Notes: generated by a model not told the origin, from the sequence alone. Counted from the first letter of the stretch, positions 44,862 through 54,293 are shown. The stretch: DNA of 54,296 nt from an uncultured Desulfobacterales bacterium (GCA_937998305.1 CALLDL010000047.1:1-54296); one strand, 5' to 3'. Numbers and translations are program-made.

Positions 44862-46229
44862 ATGAAAGCAAAACGCATGGATTCTTCAGCGGTCTTTACC
44901 CTGAGGATACGTATTGTTCTTGGAGGGATATGTCTTTTCTCGGCACTGCTAATTATCGCCGCTTCCTGGACCATACCGTTTCTTTTTGAATCTCCTTCCA
45001 TACTCTACAAATTCGATATTGAAAAAACGTTTCTTCGCAGCGGCAAAGTCTTGGGTGTGACTGCCGCGGTGCTTGTATTTTTTCAACTCCTGCTGATCTC
45101 GCGTTTAAAATTTTTGGATCGAATTTTTTCTTTAAACCGAATCGTCGCCTTTCACCGGATTAACGGTATTGCCATTGCTTTTCTGGCCCTTTTGCATCCC
45201 ATACTGATTATCGCCGCGGAAAATTTCACCATCTTTCCCTTTGAAAAAAGATATTGGCCTGAATTTTTGGGCATCGGCGTATTTATCTTTATCCTGGTGC
45301 TCATGACAACTGCCAACTGGCGTTTGATGTTTAATTTTGCTTATGACAAATGGCTTCGCTTTCACCGTTTGGGAACTTTAGTAGCAATAGCGTTAATGAC
45401 CATCCACATTCTCTTTGTCAGTGAGACATTTAAATCCGGCCTTCCTCATACACTTGTCTTTGTGGCCGCCGGTATTAACCTTGTGCTGATATCACGGCTT
45501 TGGTACCGCAGATTTTTCCCGGGCAAGAGGCGGTTTGTTGTTTCCAATGTCGAATTGGCCGGCAAAGATGCTTATTCTGTGGATGTCAGGCCCCATAGCG
45601 GCCAAATTTCAGACCATATTCCCGGCCAGTTTGCCTTTATCACACCTGTATCTGCAAGTGTGCCAAAGGAAGAACACCCTTTTACCATATCCTCCACACC
45701 GTCCCGACCAGACGCTTTGCAATTCGTCATTCGCTCACTGGGTGACTGGACAAGCAAAATTAACCGCCTCAAAGCCGGAGAAACGGTGTTCATTGACGGT
45801 CCATATGGCCTTTTCAGTCACATGGTCTCATCGGAGAACAAACCAATCATCATGATTGCAGGAGGTATCGGTATTACCCCCATGTTGAGTATGCTCAGAT
45901 ATATGGCAGATGTGGATGATCCAAGGCGGATTCTGCTGATCTGGAGCAATAAAACAAAAGAACATATCCTGTTCCCAGAGGAGTTCAAGGGCATAGAAAA
46001 TCGCTTGCAACACTTTCATATTATTCACATTATTACACGTGATAGCGGAGGTGAAAACGAAATCGGCCGACTTGATCAGACCAAGCTCGAAAAATTGCTA
46101 AAAGGGTGGAGCCGAAAATCAAGCGTATTTATTTGCGGTCCTTTTGAGATGATGAAAGAAATGACCCGTGCGGTTAAAAAAATAGGTTTTTCATCTGCCA
46201 GGGTTTACAAAGAAGAATTTAAGCTTTAG
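44862..46229 (+). CDS. Ferric-reductase-like membrane flavocytochrome
   Basis: This 455-residue protein (ATG 44862; an in-frame TTG lies six bases earlier) has about six transmembrane helices in its first 220 residues. Histidines fit a bis-heme ferric reductase domain (AFHRINGIAIAFLALLHP and RFHRLGTLVAIALMTIH). The cytoplasmic C-terminus is a ferredoxin-reductase type module with FAD-binding HPFTISSTPS, nucleotide-binding AGGIGITPMLSMLRYM and FICGPFEMM. It would move electrons from NAD(P)H across the inner membrane to a metal or other acceptor. It starts 23 bases after the selenoprotein stop, so the two are probably one transcript, hinting at a shared role in metal or metalloid handling. Confidence 0.87.
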   Translation: MKAKRMDSSAVFTLRIRIVLGGICLFSALLIIAASWTIPFLFESPSILYKFDIEKTFLRSGKVLGVTAAVLVFFQLLLISRLKFLDRIFSLNRIVAFHRINGIAIAFLALLHPILIIAAENFTIFPFEKRYWPEFLGIGVFIFILVLMTTANWRLMFNFAYDKWLRFHRLGTLVAIALMTIHILFVSETFKSGLPHTLVFVAAGINLVLISRLWYRRFFPGKRRFVVSNVELAGKDAYSVDVRPHSGQISDHIPGQFAFITPVSASVPKEEHPFTISSTPSRPDALQFVIRSLGDWTSKINRLKAGETVFIDGPYGLFSHMVSSENKPIIMIAGGIGITPMLSMLRYMADVDDPRRILLIWSNKTKEHILFPEEFKGIENRLQHFHIIHIITRDSGGENEIGRLDQTKLEKLLKGWSRKSSVFICGPFEMMKEMTRAVKKIGFSSARVYKEEFKL

Positions 46230-46250
46230 ATTTCATTTACATGGAATATG

Positions 46251-46347
46251 GAACCCTAATTGAGCGAAAGTCGAGGATGGCCCATATTCGCGGCATCAAG
46301 GGCAAAGCCGTAGTCGTCTACTGCGAGCCCTTGATAACAAGGGTAGA
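46251..46347. repeat. Palindromic intergenic element, copy B
   Basis: ATCAAGGGC (46295-46303) and GCCCTTGAT (46327-46335) form a perfect stem around the core GCCGTAGTCGTCTACTGC (46307-46324), which matches the core of the element at 594-721 at 15 of 18 positions. The leading sequence ACCCTAATTGAGCG is also like ACCTAAATTGAGCG in copy A. It lies between the flavocytochrome gene and yceI. Confidence 0.6.
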
Positions 46348-46385
46348 ACAAAGCACAAACCAAATTTTTTAAAAGGAGTCATATC

Positions 46386-46970
46386 ATGAAAAGAATCATA
46401 TATATCGCCCTTTCTCTGCTTTTATTAGGGCAAACTCATGTAATGGCACATGAGTGGAAAACAGATCCATTTCATTCAGGTATTCTATTTGAAATAAAAC
46501 ATATTTACTCTACCGTCAGGGGTCATTTTTCTAATTTTACCGGAGATGTGTTTTTTAATCCCGACAATCTTGAAAAAAGTAAGTTCGATTTTGTTGTTAA
46601 GGTAGACGGTATCAACACCAACAATGGAAAGAGGGACAATCATCTTCGATCCGGTGATTTTTTTGACTCAGGAAAGTATCCGGTGATGACGTTTAAGTCC
46701 TCCCGTGTCTCTCATGCCAGTGGAAATAAATATGTTCTTGAGGGCAAGATGAACATTAAAGATGTCACCAAGGACATGGTGCTGGAATTCATCTATTTGG
46801 GACAAAAAGAAAATCCTTTTAAAAAGAATGAGATGGTCGCCGGTTTTGACACCCGCTTTAGCATTAACCGATTGGACTATCATGTGGGAAATGGCAAATT
46901 TCATAAAATGGGCGTAGTTGGAAAAGATGTTGATATTTTGATTACTTTGGAAGTAGTAAGGAGGAAATAG
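46386..46970 (+). CDS. YceI-family periplasmic protein
   Basis: This 194-residue protein has a cleavable signal peptide (LSLLLLGQTHVMAHEW). The mature part follows the YceI lipocalin-like pattern: WKTDPFHSGILFEIKHIYST, GHFSNFTGDVFFNPDN, NNGKRDNHLRSGDFFDSGKYP, and VTKDMVLEFIYLG near the C-terminal strands. YceI proteins bind amphiphilic molecules such as polyisoprenoids in the periplasm. An AAAAGGAGT site precedes the ATG. It heads a small cluster with an acyltransferase and a SEC-C protein, with gaps of 53 and 4 bases. The ligand is not known. Confidence 0.9.
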   Translation: MKRIIYIALSLLLLGQTHVMAHEWKTDPFHSGILFEIKHIYSTVRGHFSNFTGDVFFNPDNLEKSKFDFVVKVDGINTNNGKRDNHLRSGDFFDSGKYPVMTFKSSRVSHASGNKYVLEGKMNIKDVTKDMVLEFIYLGQKENPFKKNEMVAGFDTRFSINRLDYHVGNGKFHKMGVVGKDVDILITLEVVRRK

Positions 46971-47023
46971 TTCCACAGTTTAAATCAGCAAAATAAATTT
47001 GCTCGACAATTGAAATACAGGAA

Positions 47024-47632
47024 ATGCATCAATACAAAATAACACATAATGGTCCGATTTCCGGATTTATCCCATACTGTATCGGTCGTGTATGGATCCG
47101 GATATTTGGGTGGGATGTTATAGGCCAGGTTCCCCATGGTGGAAAATTTGTCCTTGTTGGTGCACCCCATACCAGTAACTGGGATTTTCCTTTTACGCTT
47201 GCCACATTATACATATTCCGTTTAAAAATCTCTTGGATGGGAAAAGATACCCTCTTCAAAAAGCCTTTTGGAAAAATCATGAGATGGTTAGGGGGAATCC
47301 CTATTGATCGAAGCAACGAGCACGGTGTGGTTGATCAGATCGTCAAACAATTCAGTGAATCCCAGAAACTTGTCGTTACCATAGCGCCTTCAGGAACACG
47401 TAAAAAAAGAGATTATTGGAAATCCGGTTTTTACTGGATTGCATATAACGCACAAGTTCCCATACTCTGTGGATATTTAGACTACGGTCGTAAAAAGGCA
47501 TGTCTTGGTCTTTCTTTTGTACCTACCGGTGATATTAAAAAGGACATGGACCGCATTCGCAGGTTCTACGTAGGTATCCGGGGAAAAAACCCTGAACTGA
47601 CAACACGAATACAGCTGCTTGATGAAAGGTGA
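47024..47632 (+). CDS. PlsC-like lysophospholipid acyltransferase
   Basis: This 202-residue protein has the acyltransferase motif I HX4D as HTSNWD (about residues 46-51). GGIPIDRS (about 90) is the motif containing the phosphate-binding residues, and [20 protein letters not shown] (about 122-141) is the third. It resembles the short 1-acylglycerol-3-phosphate acyltransferase relatives that add an acyl chain to lysolipids at the inner membrane. It could act in ordinary phospholipid synthesis or on products of the lipid operon; nothing here decides. The downstream SEC-C gene starts 4 bases after its stop, implying co-transcription. Confidence 0.85.
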   Translation: MHQYKITHNGPISGFIPYCIGRVWIRIFGWDVIGQVPHGGKFVLVGAPHTSNWDFPFTLATLYIFRLKISWMGKDTLFKKPFGKIMRWLGGIPIDRSNEHGVVDQIVKQFSESQKLVVTIAPSGTRKKRDYWKSGFYWIAYNAQVPILCGYLDYGRKKACLGLSFVPTGDIKKDMDRIRRFYVGIRGKNPELTTRIQLLDER

Positions 47633-47636
47633 AAAG

Positions 47637-47924
47637 ATGAAAAAAATATTTGACGGTAGGAAGCCGGCGAAATTAGGCACCGAAAAGAATCCCGCTGTCG
47701 TTCACGTAAAAACAAAAAAAAGAATGAAAGAAGTTGCCAAGATTTTTGAAAAAAACGCCTGGAAATGTAGAATTGAATTAGAACGGGATAAACCGGAGGA
47801 CATTACCGATTTAGAAATTTTGTTGAATCGGCCGGAACCCAAGGAAGCCGAAAAGAAAATCGGACGCAACGAGCCCTGCCCCTGTGGAAGCGGAAAGAAG
47901 TATAAGAAATGCTGCGGTAAATAA
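47637..47924 (+). CDS. SWIM/SEC-C metal-binding protein (PBPRA1643-type)
   Basis: Starting at ATG 47637 (GAAAGGTG upstream), the product is 95 residues. The C-terminus is a SEC-C zinc-binding motif, [20 protein letters not shown], as at the end of SecA. The N-terminal region resembles the PBPRA1643-type small proteins ([20 protein letters not shown]). It is probably a small cytoplasmic zinc protein; its partner is unknown. Confidence 0.88.
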   Translation: MKKIFDGRKPAKLGTEKNPAVVHVKTKKRMKEVAKIFEKNAWKCRIELERDKPEDITDLEILLNRPEPKEAEKKIGRNEPCPCGSGKKYKKCCGK

Positions 47925-48157
47925 ATTAAGAATAAAAATTGAGAACTCTGGCGGGTATGCAACCTGATAAGGATGTGATTGCGTTATAAAATAATACTCA
48001 AATTTCACATCCTTAATTTTCAGCAACGCCGGTACAGAGCAACGGACCGGGAAAATTTTTAAGGATTTCTATCTATATTGGGATGCGAAACTTGAACTAT
48101 GTTTTGTATGAAAAGAGAAAGATACTACAATATATGGTGAGACCTTTGAAAGAAGTG

Positions 48158-49516
48158 TTATCGATATGTTTGGGTTATTCCCCTGCCCCGGTCATACAGC
48201 CGTACAATGGTGTCCGGTGATATGCCCATGAAATACGATACCACAACCAATTGATTGATAAGAGTGGTTTTCAGAATACCCTGGTTCAGCCATCGACGCG
48301 GAGAGGTGATCACCGGCTGAGGCAATGTCACCACATCCCCTTTTTTTCGCAATCGCCGGATTAATTCAAAATCTTCCATAATCGGAATATTCGGAAACCC
48401 GCCCATTTGATGAAAAACTTTTGAAAACATAAAAATCGCTTGGTCACCGTAAGGCATCTTAAAGCATCGTGAGCGCCAGTTTGCAACGCGCTCTACGAAC
48501 CTAAGGGATGGAACAGTGGAATCGATACGAAGCTCGAATGCGCCGGCAGCGACGCCCGGCTGCGTAAGAGCACCAGGGACGTGCCGGTCAAAATTTTGAG
48601 GCAGCAGCGTATCTGCGTGAAGAAAAAGAAGTATATCTTTGGATGCTGCATCGGCCCCCTGGTTCATCTGGCGAGATCGGGGAGGTGAGCCCTGAATAAT
48701 TTTTGCGCCCAGTGTTTTTGCAATGGAGACCGTATTGTCAATACTTCCGCCGTCCACGACAATCACTTCTCTATTTTTTTCATGGCCGATGTTTGCCATG
48801 GTGTCGGCAATGTTATGGGCCTCGTTTAGGGCCGGTATGATCACCGAAATGCCATCGGGTGTTACGTCACGATGTCCCAAAACCTGGGAGCGTTCCCAGA
48901 TAAGAAGGTCTTCTGGCCGGTCCACGTCATCCAGCTCGTCGAGCAAAGAATAGCTGAGTCCAAGGCGCTTTGAAATGTTTAAGGTTTTTTTCAAAACATC
49001 ATGATCTCCCCATTTTATTCCTGCAAACAGTTCGCCGACATCCTGTAAAAAGGTATTTTTTTGCAACCCGATCAAATAGTAACCGCCGTCTTTGGCCGGA
49101 CCCAACACCATATGTTTTTGTTTTAGGGCATCAAAAGCCTTTTGAATATCCGCACCGGTTAGATCCGGGATATCCGTGCCGATAATGACCGCAGCGGCTG
49201 CCCCGGATTTAAAGGCATCCTCAAAAGCCCGTTGCATGCGACATCCAAGATCGCCGTCTCCCTGCAAAACATACTCGAATACGGATCCAACCCATTGCTT
49301 CATTAATTCTTCATTACCGCCGTCATAACGGATCTCTATGGTTAAATCGTTTGAGGCTGTCAGCCCCATCATCCGTGACAGGGTGTGTTCCGTCATTTTT
49401 CGCTGAAGATTTGCAGCACCTTTGGCTCCGAGAAGTGGAATCAGTCTGGTTTTGGTGGTTCCTGTTTCCGGATATCGGGTGAAGATGATTAGACGTTCTT
49501 TAGATATCAAGGGCAT
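48158..49516 (-). CDS. Fusion of TIGR04282-type and TIGR04283-type glycosyltransferases
   Basis: I start at ATG 49516 (MPLISKERLIIFTRYP); a frame beginning at 49573 is possible but has no better ribosome site. The 452-residue protein has an N-terminal DUF2064/TIGR04282 nucleotidyl/glycosyltransferase (about 1-200) with TRYPETGTTKTRLIP, GDGDLGCRMQRAF, GTDIPDLTG and GPAKDGGYYLIGL. A GT2/TIGR04283 domain follows (about 215-450) with VIIPALNEAHNIADT, VVDGGSIDNTV, LHADTLLP and IMEDFELIRRLR. These families are named for arsenosugar biosynthesis, but no arsenic methylase or ArsS-like gene is nearby. Fusion of the two steps suggests a channelled two-step sugar transfer. Confidence 0.85.
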   Translation of the reverse strand: MPLISKERLIIFTRYPETGTTKTRLIPLLGAKGAANLQRKMTEHTLSRMMGLTASNDLTIEIRYDGGNEELMKQWVGSVFEYVLQGDGDLGCRMQRAFEDAFKSGAAAAVIIGTDIPDLTGADIQKAFDALKQKHMVLGPAKDGGYYLIGLQKNTFLQDVGELFAGIKWGDHDVLKKTLNISKRLGLSYSLLDELDDVDRPEDLLIWERSQVLGHRDVTPDGISVIIPALNEAHNIADTMANIGHEKNREVIVVDGGSIDNTVSIAKTLGAKIIQGSPPRSRQMNQGADAASKDILLFLHADTLLPQNFDRHVPGALTQPGVAAGAFELRIDSTVPSLRFVERVANWRSRCFKMPYGDQAIFMFSKVFHQMGGFPNIPIMEDFELIRRLRKKGDVVTLPQPVITSPRRWLNQGILKTTLINQLVVVSYFMGISPDTIVRLYDRGRGITQTYR

Positions 49517-49585
49517 ATTGTCATCATTAAAATAGGTGATTCTTCTCCAATTTAGTTGGAGAAGAGGGTCCAAGGATTCCAGGGG

Positions 49586-49880
49586 TCAAGGATTCAAGGG
49601 TTTGTTTTCTAAAGACTTTATCAGCGCCTTTAACATTCTTTCGATTTCTGCGATGTCTTTTTTTAGTGGTCCCAATTCACCTTTTTCAATTTGCTATATT
49701 AGAAGGAATAGACACAACAGATCTTCTTATCTGTGAAGTTAGACCGTATCTTTCTTCCTTTGGGAATTTTGCTGTTATTCTATATATCTCTAAACAGAGT
49801 TCGTATGACTTTTGCCAGACTTTCAAGTCTTTGTAATTCTTTAGCATTTCACTCGAAATTTGATTATCGGTACGCTTCAA
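49586..49880 (-). pseudogene. Decayed four-helix-bundle (23S rRNA IVP-like) protein gene
   Basis: The first 64 codons (49880-49686) give LKVWQKSYELCLEIYRITAK, FPKEERYGLTSQIRRS and SIPSNIAN, the N-terminal half of the four-helix-bundle family. The family then normally continues with EGYGR and about 50 more residues; here a stop intervenes. Further on, in another frame, LKKDIAEIERMLKALIKSLE and ENKP resume the typical C-terminus and end at TGA 49586. The middle has therefore been deleted with a frameshift. Confidence 0.75.
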
Positions 49881-49888
49881 GCGTTATT

Positions 49889-50626
49889 TCAGAACAGCAG
49901 GGATGCAGCCTCTTGATCCAGGAGCCACGTCAATGTGCCCTTTAAGGGCCTGATGTTTTTGGCCGGAAGATCGGCGGTGTTGTCTTCCAACAGAGCTTGA
50001 ACGATCGGTGCTTTATCCTTTCCGGAAACCAGAAACAAGATGTGCCTGGCGTTGTTCAAAACCAGATGCGTAAACGTTAAACGAAAGACATTCGGGTTTC
50101 CACCTTTAACGCTGATGACCCATGATTGTGCCGGATAAGAAAAAGCTTGCTCCGGGAATAATGAGGCAGTATGTCCGTCTGTACCGATACCAAGCAAAAT
50201 GAGGTCAAACACCGGATCATCGCTGCCTATACCTTGAAAGAAGGTCTTGAGTGTCATCTGGTAAAGTCCGGCTCCGTCTTCCGGATGTGTCATTACAGGC
50301 ATGGGGTATATTTGATCGAAGGGAATCGGTATTTTTTCCAATAAATCTTTTCGAGCAGCGCCGAAGTTGCTGTCCGGATGATCAAAGTCCACCATTCGCT
50401 CGTCCACCCAGAAAATATGTGTGTTTTGCCAAAAAAAATCCGAAAGATAAGGGTTCTGAGACAAACGCCCATGCATGGCTCTGGGCGTAGACCCTCCTGA
50501 AACTGCAACGACAAACCGACCTCGATCCGAAATACTTTCTTTTGCGATTTCGCAAAACATTTCGGCTCCCTTTTCGGCCAGTCGATTTGAATCCGGCACG
50601 ATGATCCGTTTTATATTATCCGACAC
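49889..50626 (-). CDS. pgl: 6-phosphogluconolactonase
   Basis: This 245-residue enzyme has FVVAVSGGSTPRAMHGRL (about 38-55), HIFWVDERMVDFDHPDSNFG (about 70-89) and DLILLGIGTDGHTASLFP (about 141-158), the signature motifs of DevB/Pgl. It hydrolyses 6-phosphoglucono-lactone in the oxidative pentose phosphate pathway in the cytoplasm. No zwf or gnd is adjacent. It lies 68 bases downstream of the GT fusion and 8 bases upstream of the decayed four-helix gene. Confidence 0.92.
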   Translation of the reverse strand: MSDNIKRIIVPDSNRLAEKGAEMFCEIAKESISDRGRFVVAVSGGSTPRAMHGRLSQNPYLSDFFWQNTHIFWVDERMVDFDHPDSNFGAARKDLLEKIPIPFDQIYPMPVMTHPEDGAGLYQMTLKTFFQGIGSDDPVFDLILLGIGTDGHTASLFPEQAFSYPAQSWVISVKGGNPNVFRLTFTHLVLNNARHILFLVSGKDKAPIVQALLEDNTADLPAKNIRPLKGTLTWLLDQEAASLLF

Positions 50627-50694
50627 ATTGCAACCCCTTCTAAAGTTTATTTATTCGTCGTTTAGGTCTTCAAATGCTTACATAAAAAAAATCC

Positions 50695-52815
50695 CTATGA
50701 TGATTTTCCATAATAACGGCGATAAAGGGAAAGTGTGTCCGTTTTTTTCCACACCCGTTGCCACAGATATACGGCCAAAAGACGAATCACCAATACCGAA
50801 TGTTTGAACCCGTCGGAGCGCCAGCGACGCGCTGAAACAAGGGCATTTCCAAAAAGAAAAACCTGGCGGCCGAGCCGATGCATCCGAAGGCTGAATTCAA
50901 CATCTTCCATAAGCGGTATTGACGGAAATAGATTCTGTTTTACAACCGGATTTCGCCGAAAAAACTGCACCTGATCACCGAAACTGATCCCGAAAAACAC
51001 AGCGCGAAAGTCGTTGGCAAATTCCAACAGGCGAAGAAGCCCGCCGTTTCCATCAAAAACACTTCCCACGGCACCGCCGACAAGGATGGGTTGCTTTGAA
51101 AGGACATTGAGAACTCTTCGAAATGTTGGTGCGGTAACCAAAGTATCGGCATGAACGATAGCAATCACATCCCCCCGGGCGTCCTGAATACCGGCATAAA
51201 TTTGTCCTCCCCGGCCGTTATCCGTTGTCGAAGACGATGTTTGTTCAATGACCCTTGCCCCTGCTTGCTTTGCCAGATCGACGGTATGATCTGTCGATCC
51301 GCCGTCAACCACAATGATTTCTTCAACAGCAGCATCTTTTTTCAGCGCCTGTATGCAGGTGCTGATCCGGACCGCTTCATTTCGGGCAGGAATAACCACC
51401 GATACCGATCGGGGGAGATGACTGTCAACGGGTATTCTCATACGATGCCATGTGAGATAAATATCGTGAAATAACAGCAGCCAGAAGGGCAACCATTCCA
51501 AAACTTGTATCCCTATGGGGAGGTGCCATCGACCGGTGTGATGGTAGATCCCGTTGGTGACAAAATACCCGCTGATGGTCAGGCAGAGGAGTATCCAGGA
51601 TTTGGTGGGTCGTAACACCAAAAAAGGAATGATCCAGCTAATATACCAGAAATGGATGGTTGGGGCCAAAACCAGAAGCACACCCACAGCAAAAAAAGAA
51701 CCTGAAATGGGGTCATTTAAAAAACGCCGGCTCCGTTGTGGATGAAAGTAAATGTAACCAAATAAAAGTGTTGTACCCAAAAGTACTTTACAGAGCGTTG
51801 TAGCCGGGTGAATGCCGCCAAGCGCTGCCCTCAGAGACCCGTGGACGGATCCGTTAAACGCATAGGTTTCACCGAATTTGATAAGTCCGTAAAACGGTTG
51901 CCATGGGTCTTCAGACATAAACGGTACATAAGGAAGAACCATCACCAGAATTGTCACCCACAGGTATTTTACGGTATCCCGACGAATCAAAAACGGCAGA
52001 ATCACCACTGCAACATATTTGGATTGCACGGCAAGGCCCATTAAAAGATACATCCATGTCCAACGCTTTTGATCATAGCAAACAAAGGCCGCCATGTAGA
52101 AAAAAATCATGATGGAATCGAAATGACCCTGACCGGCGAAACCATAGAGAATCACCGGATTAAAGGCATATAAAATGGACCACCTCGGTTCCAGATCCCG
52201 GTATTGAAGGAGCATGAACAGGGCGCCCAGTGTACCGATATCGAACAGCAGCATCAGTGACTTCATGGCCAGGGGCGTGTGGCTGACCCGGACTATTAGG
52301 GAAAAGATAGACAGCATCAGTGGCGGATATGCTGCCGGACTTTGGGGATGATTGATCTTTTCGAAAAACGGATTATTTTTTGCAATATCGGCAGAAGATA
52401 GATCGTCCGGAGAATACTTGTATGGATTGATACCCTCATGAATCAGATGTCCTTCCCAGAGATACCGGTTTATATCGTCCGAGGGTTCATGGGACAACAG
52501 CGCCAAACGGCAGAAAAGTGCAATGATTAGAATCAAAATCCAACTTTTAGATCTGGATAATCCCCGAGGCCAGGTCAGAAGCATGATCAGACAAATGACC
52601 CAGGTGAAGGAAAATAGCAGGATGAATCTCCCCCCGGGAAGCATAAACGATGGATGTGATGAGCTCAACCACGGGAAATAAAGTGTATGATCACCGACAA
52701 ACCCAAATCGTCCGCCTTTTATGCAAAGCAGAAACATCAGCAACGCGGCCAGTAAAAACGGAACTTTTGAAACAGTAGGGTGAATCGGTATTGTGCCGGC
52801 GTTTGTTTCTCTCAT
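50695..52815 (-). CDS. Membrane GT-C-like mannosyltransferase fused to a TIGR04283-type GT2
   Basis: The best start is ATG 52815, overlapping the upstream stop (ATGA), giving 706 residues; a longer frame to 52944 would overlap the upstream gene by 133 bases. The N-terminal ~440 residues contain about ten membrane helices and a loop with EPSDDINRYLWEGHLIHEGI, typical of GT87/GT-C polyprenol-phosphate-sugar transferases. The C-terminal ~230 residues are a GT2 domain with VVIPARNEAVRI, VVDGGSTDHTV, AIVHADTLV and LMEDVEFSLRMHR. The two halves could act successively on one lipid-linked glycan. The GT2 part is a paralogue of that in the fusion at 48158-49516. Confidence 0.8.
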   Translation of the reverse strand: MRETNAGTIPIHPTVSKVPFLLAALLMFLLCIKGGRFGFVGDHTLYFPWLSSSHPSFMLPGGRFILLFSFTWVICLIMLLTWPRGLSRSKSWILILIIALFCRLALLSHEPSDDINRYLWEGHLIHEGINPYKYSPDDLSSADIAKNNPFFEKINHPQSPAAYPPLMLSIFSLIVRVSHTPLAMKSLMLLFDIGTLGALFMLLQYRDLEPRWSILYAFNPVILYGFAGQGHFDSIMIFFYMAAFVCYDQKRWTWMYLLMGLAVQSKYVAVVILPFLIRRDTVKYLWVTILVMVLPYVPFMSEDPWQPFYGLIKFGETYAFNGSVHGSLRAALGGIHPATTLCKVLLGTTLLFGYIYFHPQRSRRFLNDPISGSFFAVGVLLVLAPTIHFWYISWIIPFLVLRPTKSWILLCLTISGYFVTNGIYHHTGRWHLPIGIQVLEWLPFWLLLFHDIYLTWHRMRIPVDSHLPRSVSVVIPARNEAVRISTCIQALKKDAAVEEIIVVDGGSTDHTVDLAKQAGARVIEQTSSSTTDNGRGGQIYAGIQDARGDVIAIVHADTLVTAPTFRRVLNVLSKQPILVGGAVGSVFDGNGGLLRLLEFANDFRAVFFGISFGDQVQFFRRNPVVKQNLFPSIPLMEDVEFSLRMHRLGRQVFLFGNALVSARRWRSDGFKHSVLVIRLLAVYLWQRVWKKTDTLSLYRRYYGKSS

Positions 52816-54293
52816 CTCAACAATTTGAAGCTGTGAAATACGGTTAAAAGACCCACAAATAAAAAGCCTGCTGCGTAAATGGCGAGAAAGGGACCGATTA
52901 GATATTTTTCCGAGGAGAGGTAGTATGAAAGGGACCATATGCAATAGACCCCTAAGAGGATTTCAAAAACTGCCATCCAAGGCGCGCGAAGCCTGTACTT
53001 CTTTATTTCACGATCGCCCCGTTTGGGTGTACGCACGAAACCGCTTTTTCGTCCGATCACCGCCTCGAAAACTGCCCTGGAATTCGATAACGCAAGCCCC
53101 ACACCTACGGCAACCAGAATCGGCAAAAATAGAACTCGGCGAAACCAATCCGGATATGCAGCGCGTTGACTCACAAAATAGAGTGTGCTCGGTGCAATCA
53201 TGGAGAGTCCCAACGCAACGGCGATGACAGTGAAGAGCAACGGTGCTAATTTTATCTTTAACGTCAAAAGAACCGGAAGTGCCAGGATCGCCAGCGTGAG
53301 CATCATTGGGTGCACCAGGTAATGGGTCAGATGAAAAACGGCCTGAACTTTTTTAAACAGATGAACCCTGGCTTTTAAAAGACGTGGGAACAGTTTTATG
53401 GCGGTCTGAATAGACCCTTTGGCCCACCGGAACTGCTGGCTCTTGAAGGCATTGACGTCTTCAGGGATTTCTGCGGGAACCACCACGTCCGGAAGGTAAA
53501 CGGTTTGCCAGCCTGCAAATTGAACCCTGTATGAAAGATCCATATCTTCGGTCAGTGTATCCGCCTGCCATCCGCCCCCATCGACGATGGCCGATTTTCG
53601 CCACAGGCCGGCGGTACCGTTAAAATTCATATAAAGACCGTTCCAGTTCCGTGCGGACTGTTCAATCATGAAGTGACCGTCGATCCCGATGGACTGCGCC
53701 CGTGTGAGCAAGGATTGTCCACGATTCAAGTGGCCCCAGCGGGTCTGAACCAGCCCCAAATTGTCATCTGCCAAGAAAAAGGGAACGGTGCGAAGAAGAT
53801 AATCCGGCGGCGGAACAAAATCCGCATCAAAAACAGTGACGAGCTCTCCTTTGGCGCTTTCCAGCCCGACTTTCAGAGCACCCGCCTTAAATCCTTCACG
53901 GTTTTTCCGTCGGATGACCTGAATCTCATGGCCGGCCGATAGAAGTTCTTCCGCAACACGGTCGATGAGAGCACGGGTTTCATCTGTTGAATCATCAAGA
54001 ACCTGAATTTCATGTCGCCCCTCTGGATAAACCATTTGACACACAGCACGAAGAATCCGTTCGATAACGTTGAACTCGTTGTAAACGGGAATCTGGGTCG
54101 TCACCACGGGAAGATCGGCTTCAAGCTGAAATTTTCCAAAGGACGATATCACCTTCTGCCGGGCGATTTCCGCTGCCTTGCGTTTCCGGTGAAACAGGTA
54201 CACCATAACATAGCAATTCAAGCCATACAGAAGTAAACCGCCGGCAGCCAAAAAATAAACAGCAGAGATTAATCCTGATAACACGTCAATCAT
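52812..54293 (-). CDS. Cellulose-synthase-like processive GT2
   Basis: This 493-residue protein appears complete, its ATG lying 4 bases from the window end. It has an N-terminal TM helix, then a GT2 domain with TQIPVYNEFNVIERIL, VLDDSTDET, FDADFVPPP (DxD-type), LTEDMDLSYR and the QQFRWAKG processivity motif (about 288-295). Four to five C-terminal TM segments follow. Such enzymes extend or transfer sugars from nucleotide donors across the inner membrane. It is translationally coupled to the GT-C/GT2 fusion, suggesting a shared surface-glycan or glycolipid role. Promoter sequences lie outside the window. Confidence 0.88.
   Translation of the reverse strand: MIDVLSGLISAVYFLAAGGLLLYGLNCYVMVYLFHRKRKAAEIARQKVISSFGKFQLEADLPVVTTQIPVYNEFNVIERILRAVCQMVYPEGRHEIQVLDDSTDETRALIDRVAEELLSAGHEIQVIRRKNREGFKAGALKVGLESAKGELVTVFDADFVPPPDYLLRTVPFFLADDNLGLVQTRWGHLNRGQSLLTRAQSIGIDGHFMIEQSARNWNGLYMNFNGTAGLWRKSAIVDGGGWQADTLTEDMDLSYRVQFAGWQTVYLPDVVVPAEIPEDVNAFKSQQFRWAKGSIQTAIKLFPRLLKARVHLFKKVQAVFHLTHYLVHPMMLTLAILALPVLLTLKIKLAPLLFTVIAVALGLSMIAPSTLYFVSQRAAYPDWFRRVLFLPILVAVGVGLALSNSRAVFEAVIGRKSGFVRTPKRGDREIKKYRLRAPWMAVFEILLGVYCIWSLSYYLSSEKYLIGPFLAIYAAGFLFVGLLTVFHSFKLLR

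Noticed and set aside
48138-48152. TGAGACCTTTGAAAG resembling the end of MITE-like element 2
   Set aside because: Only about eleven bases match and no partner end is present, so a real element cannot be claimed.
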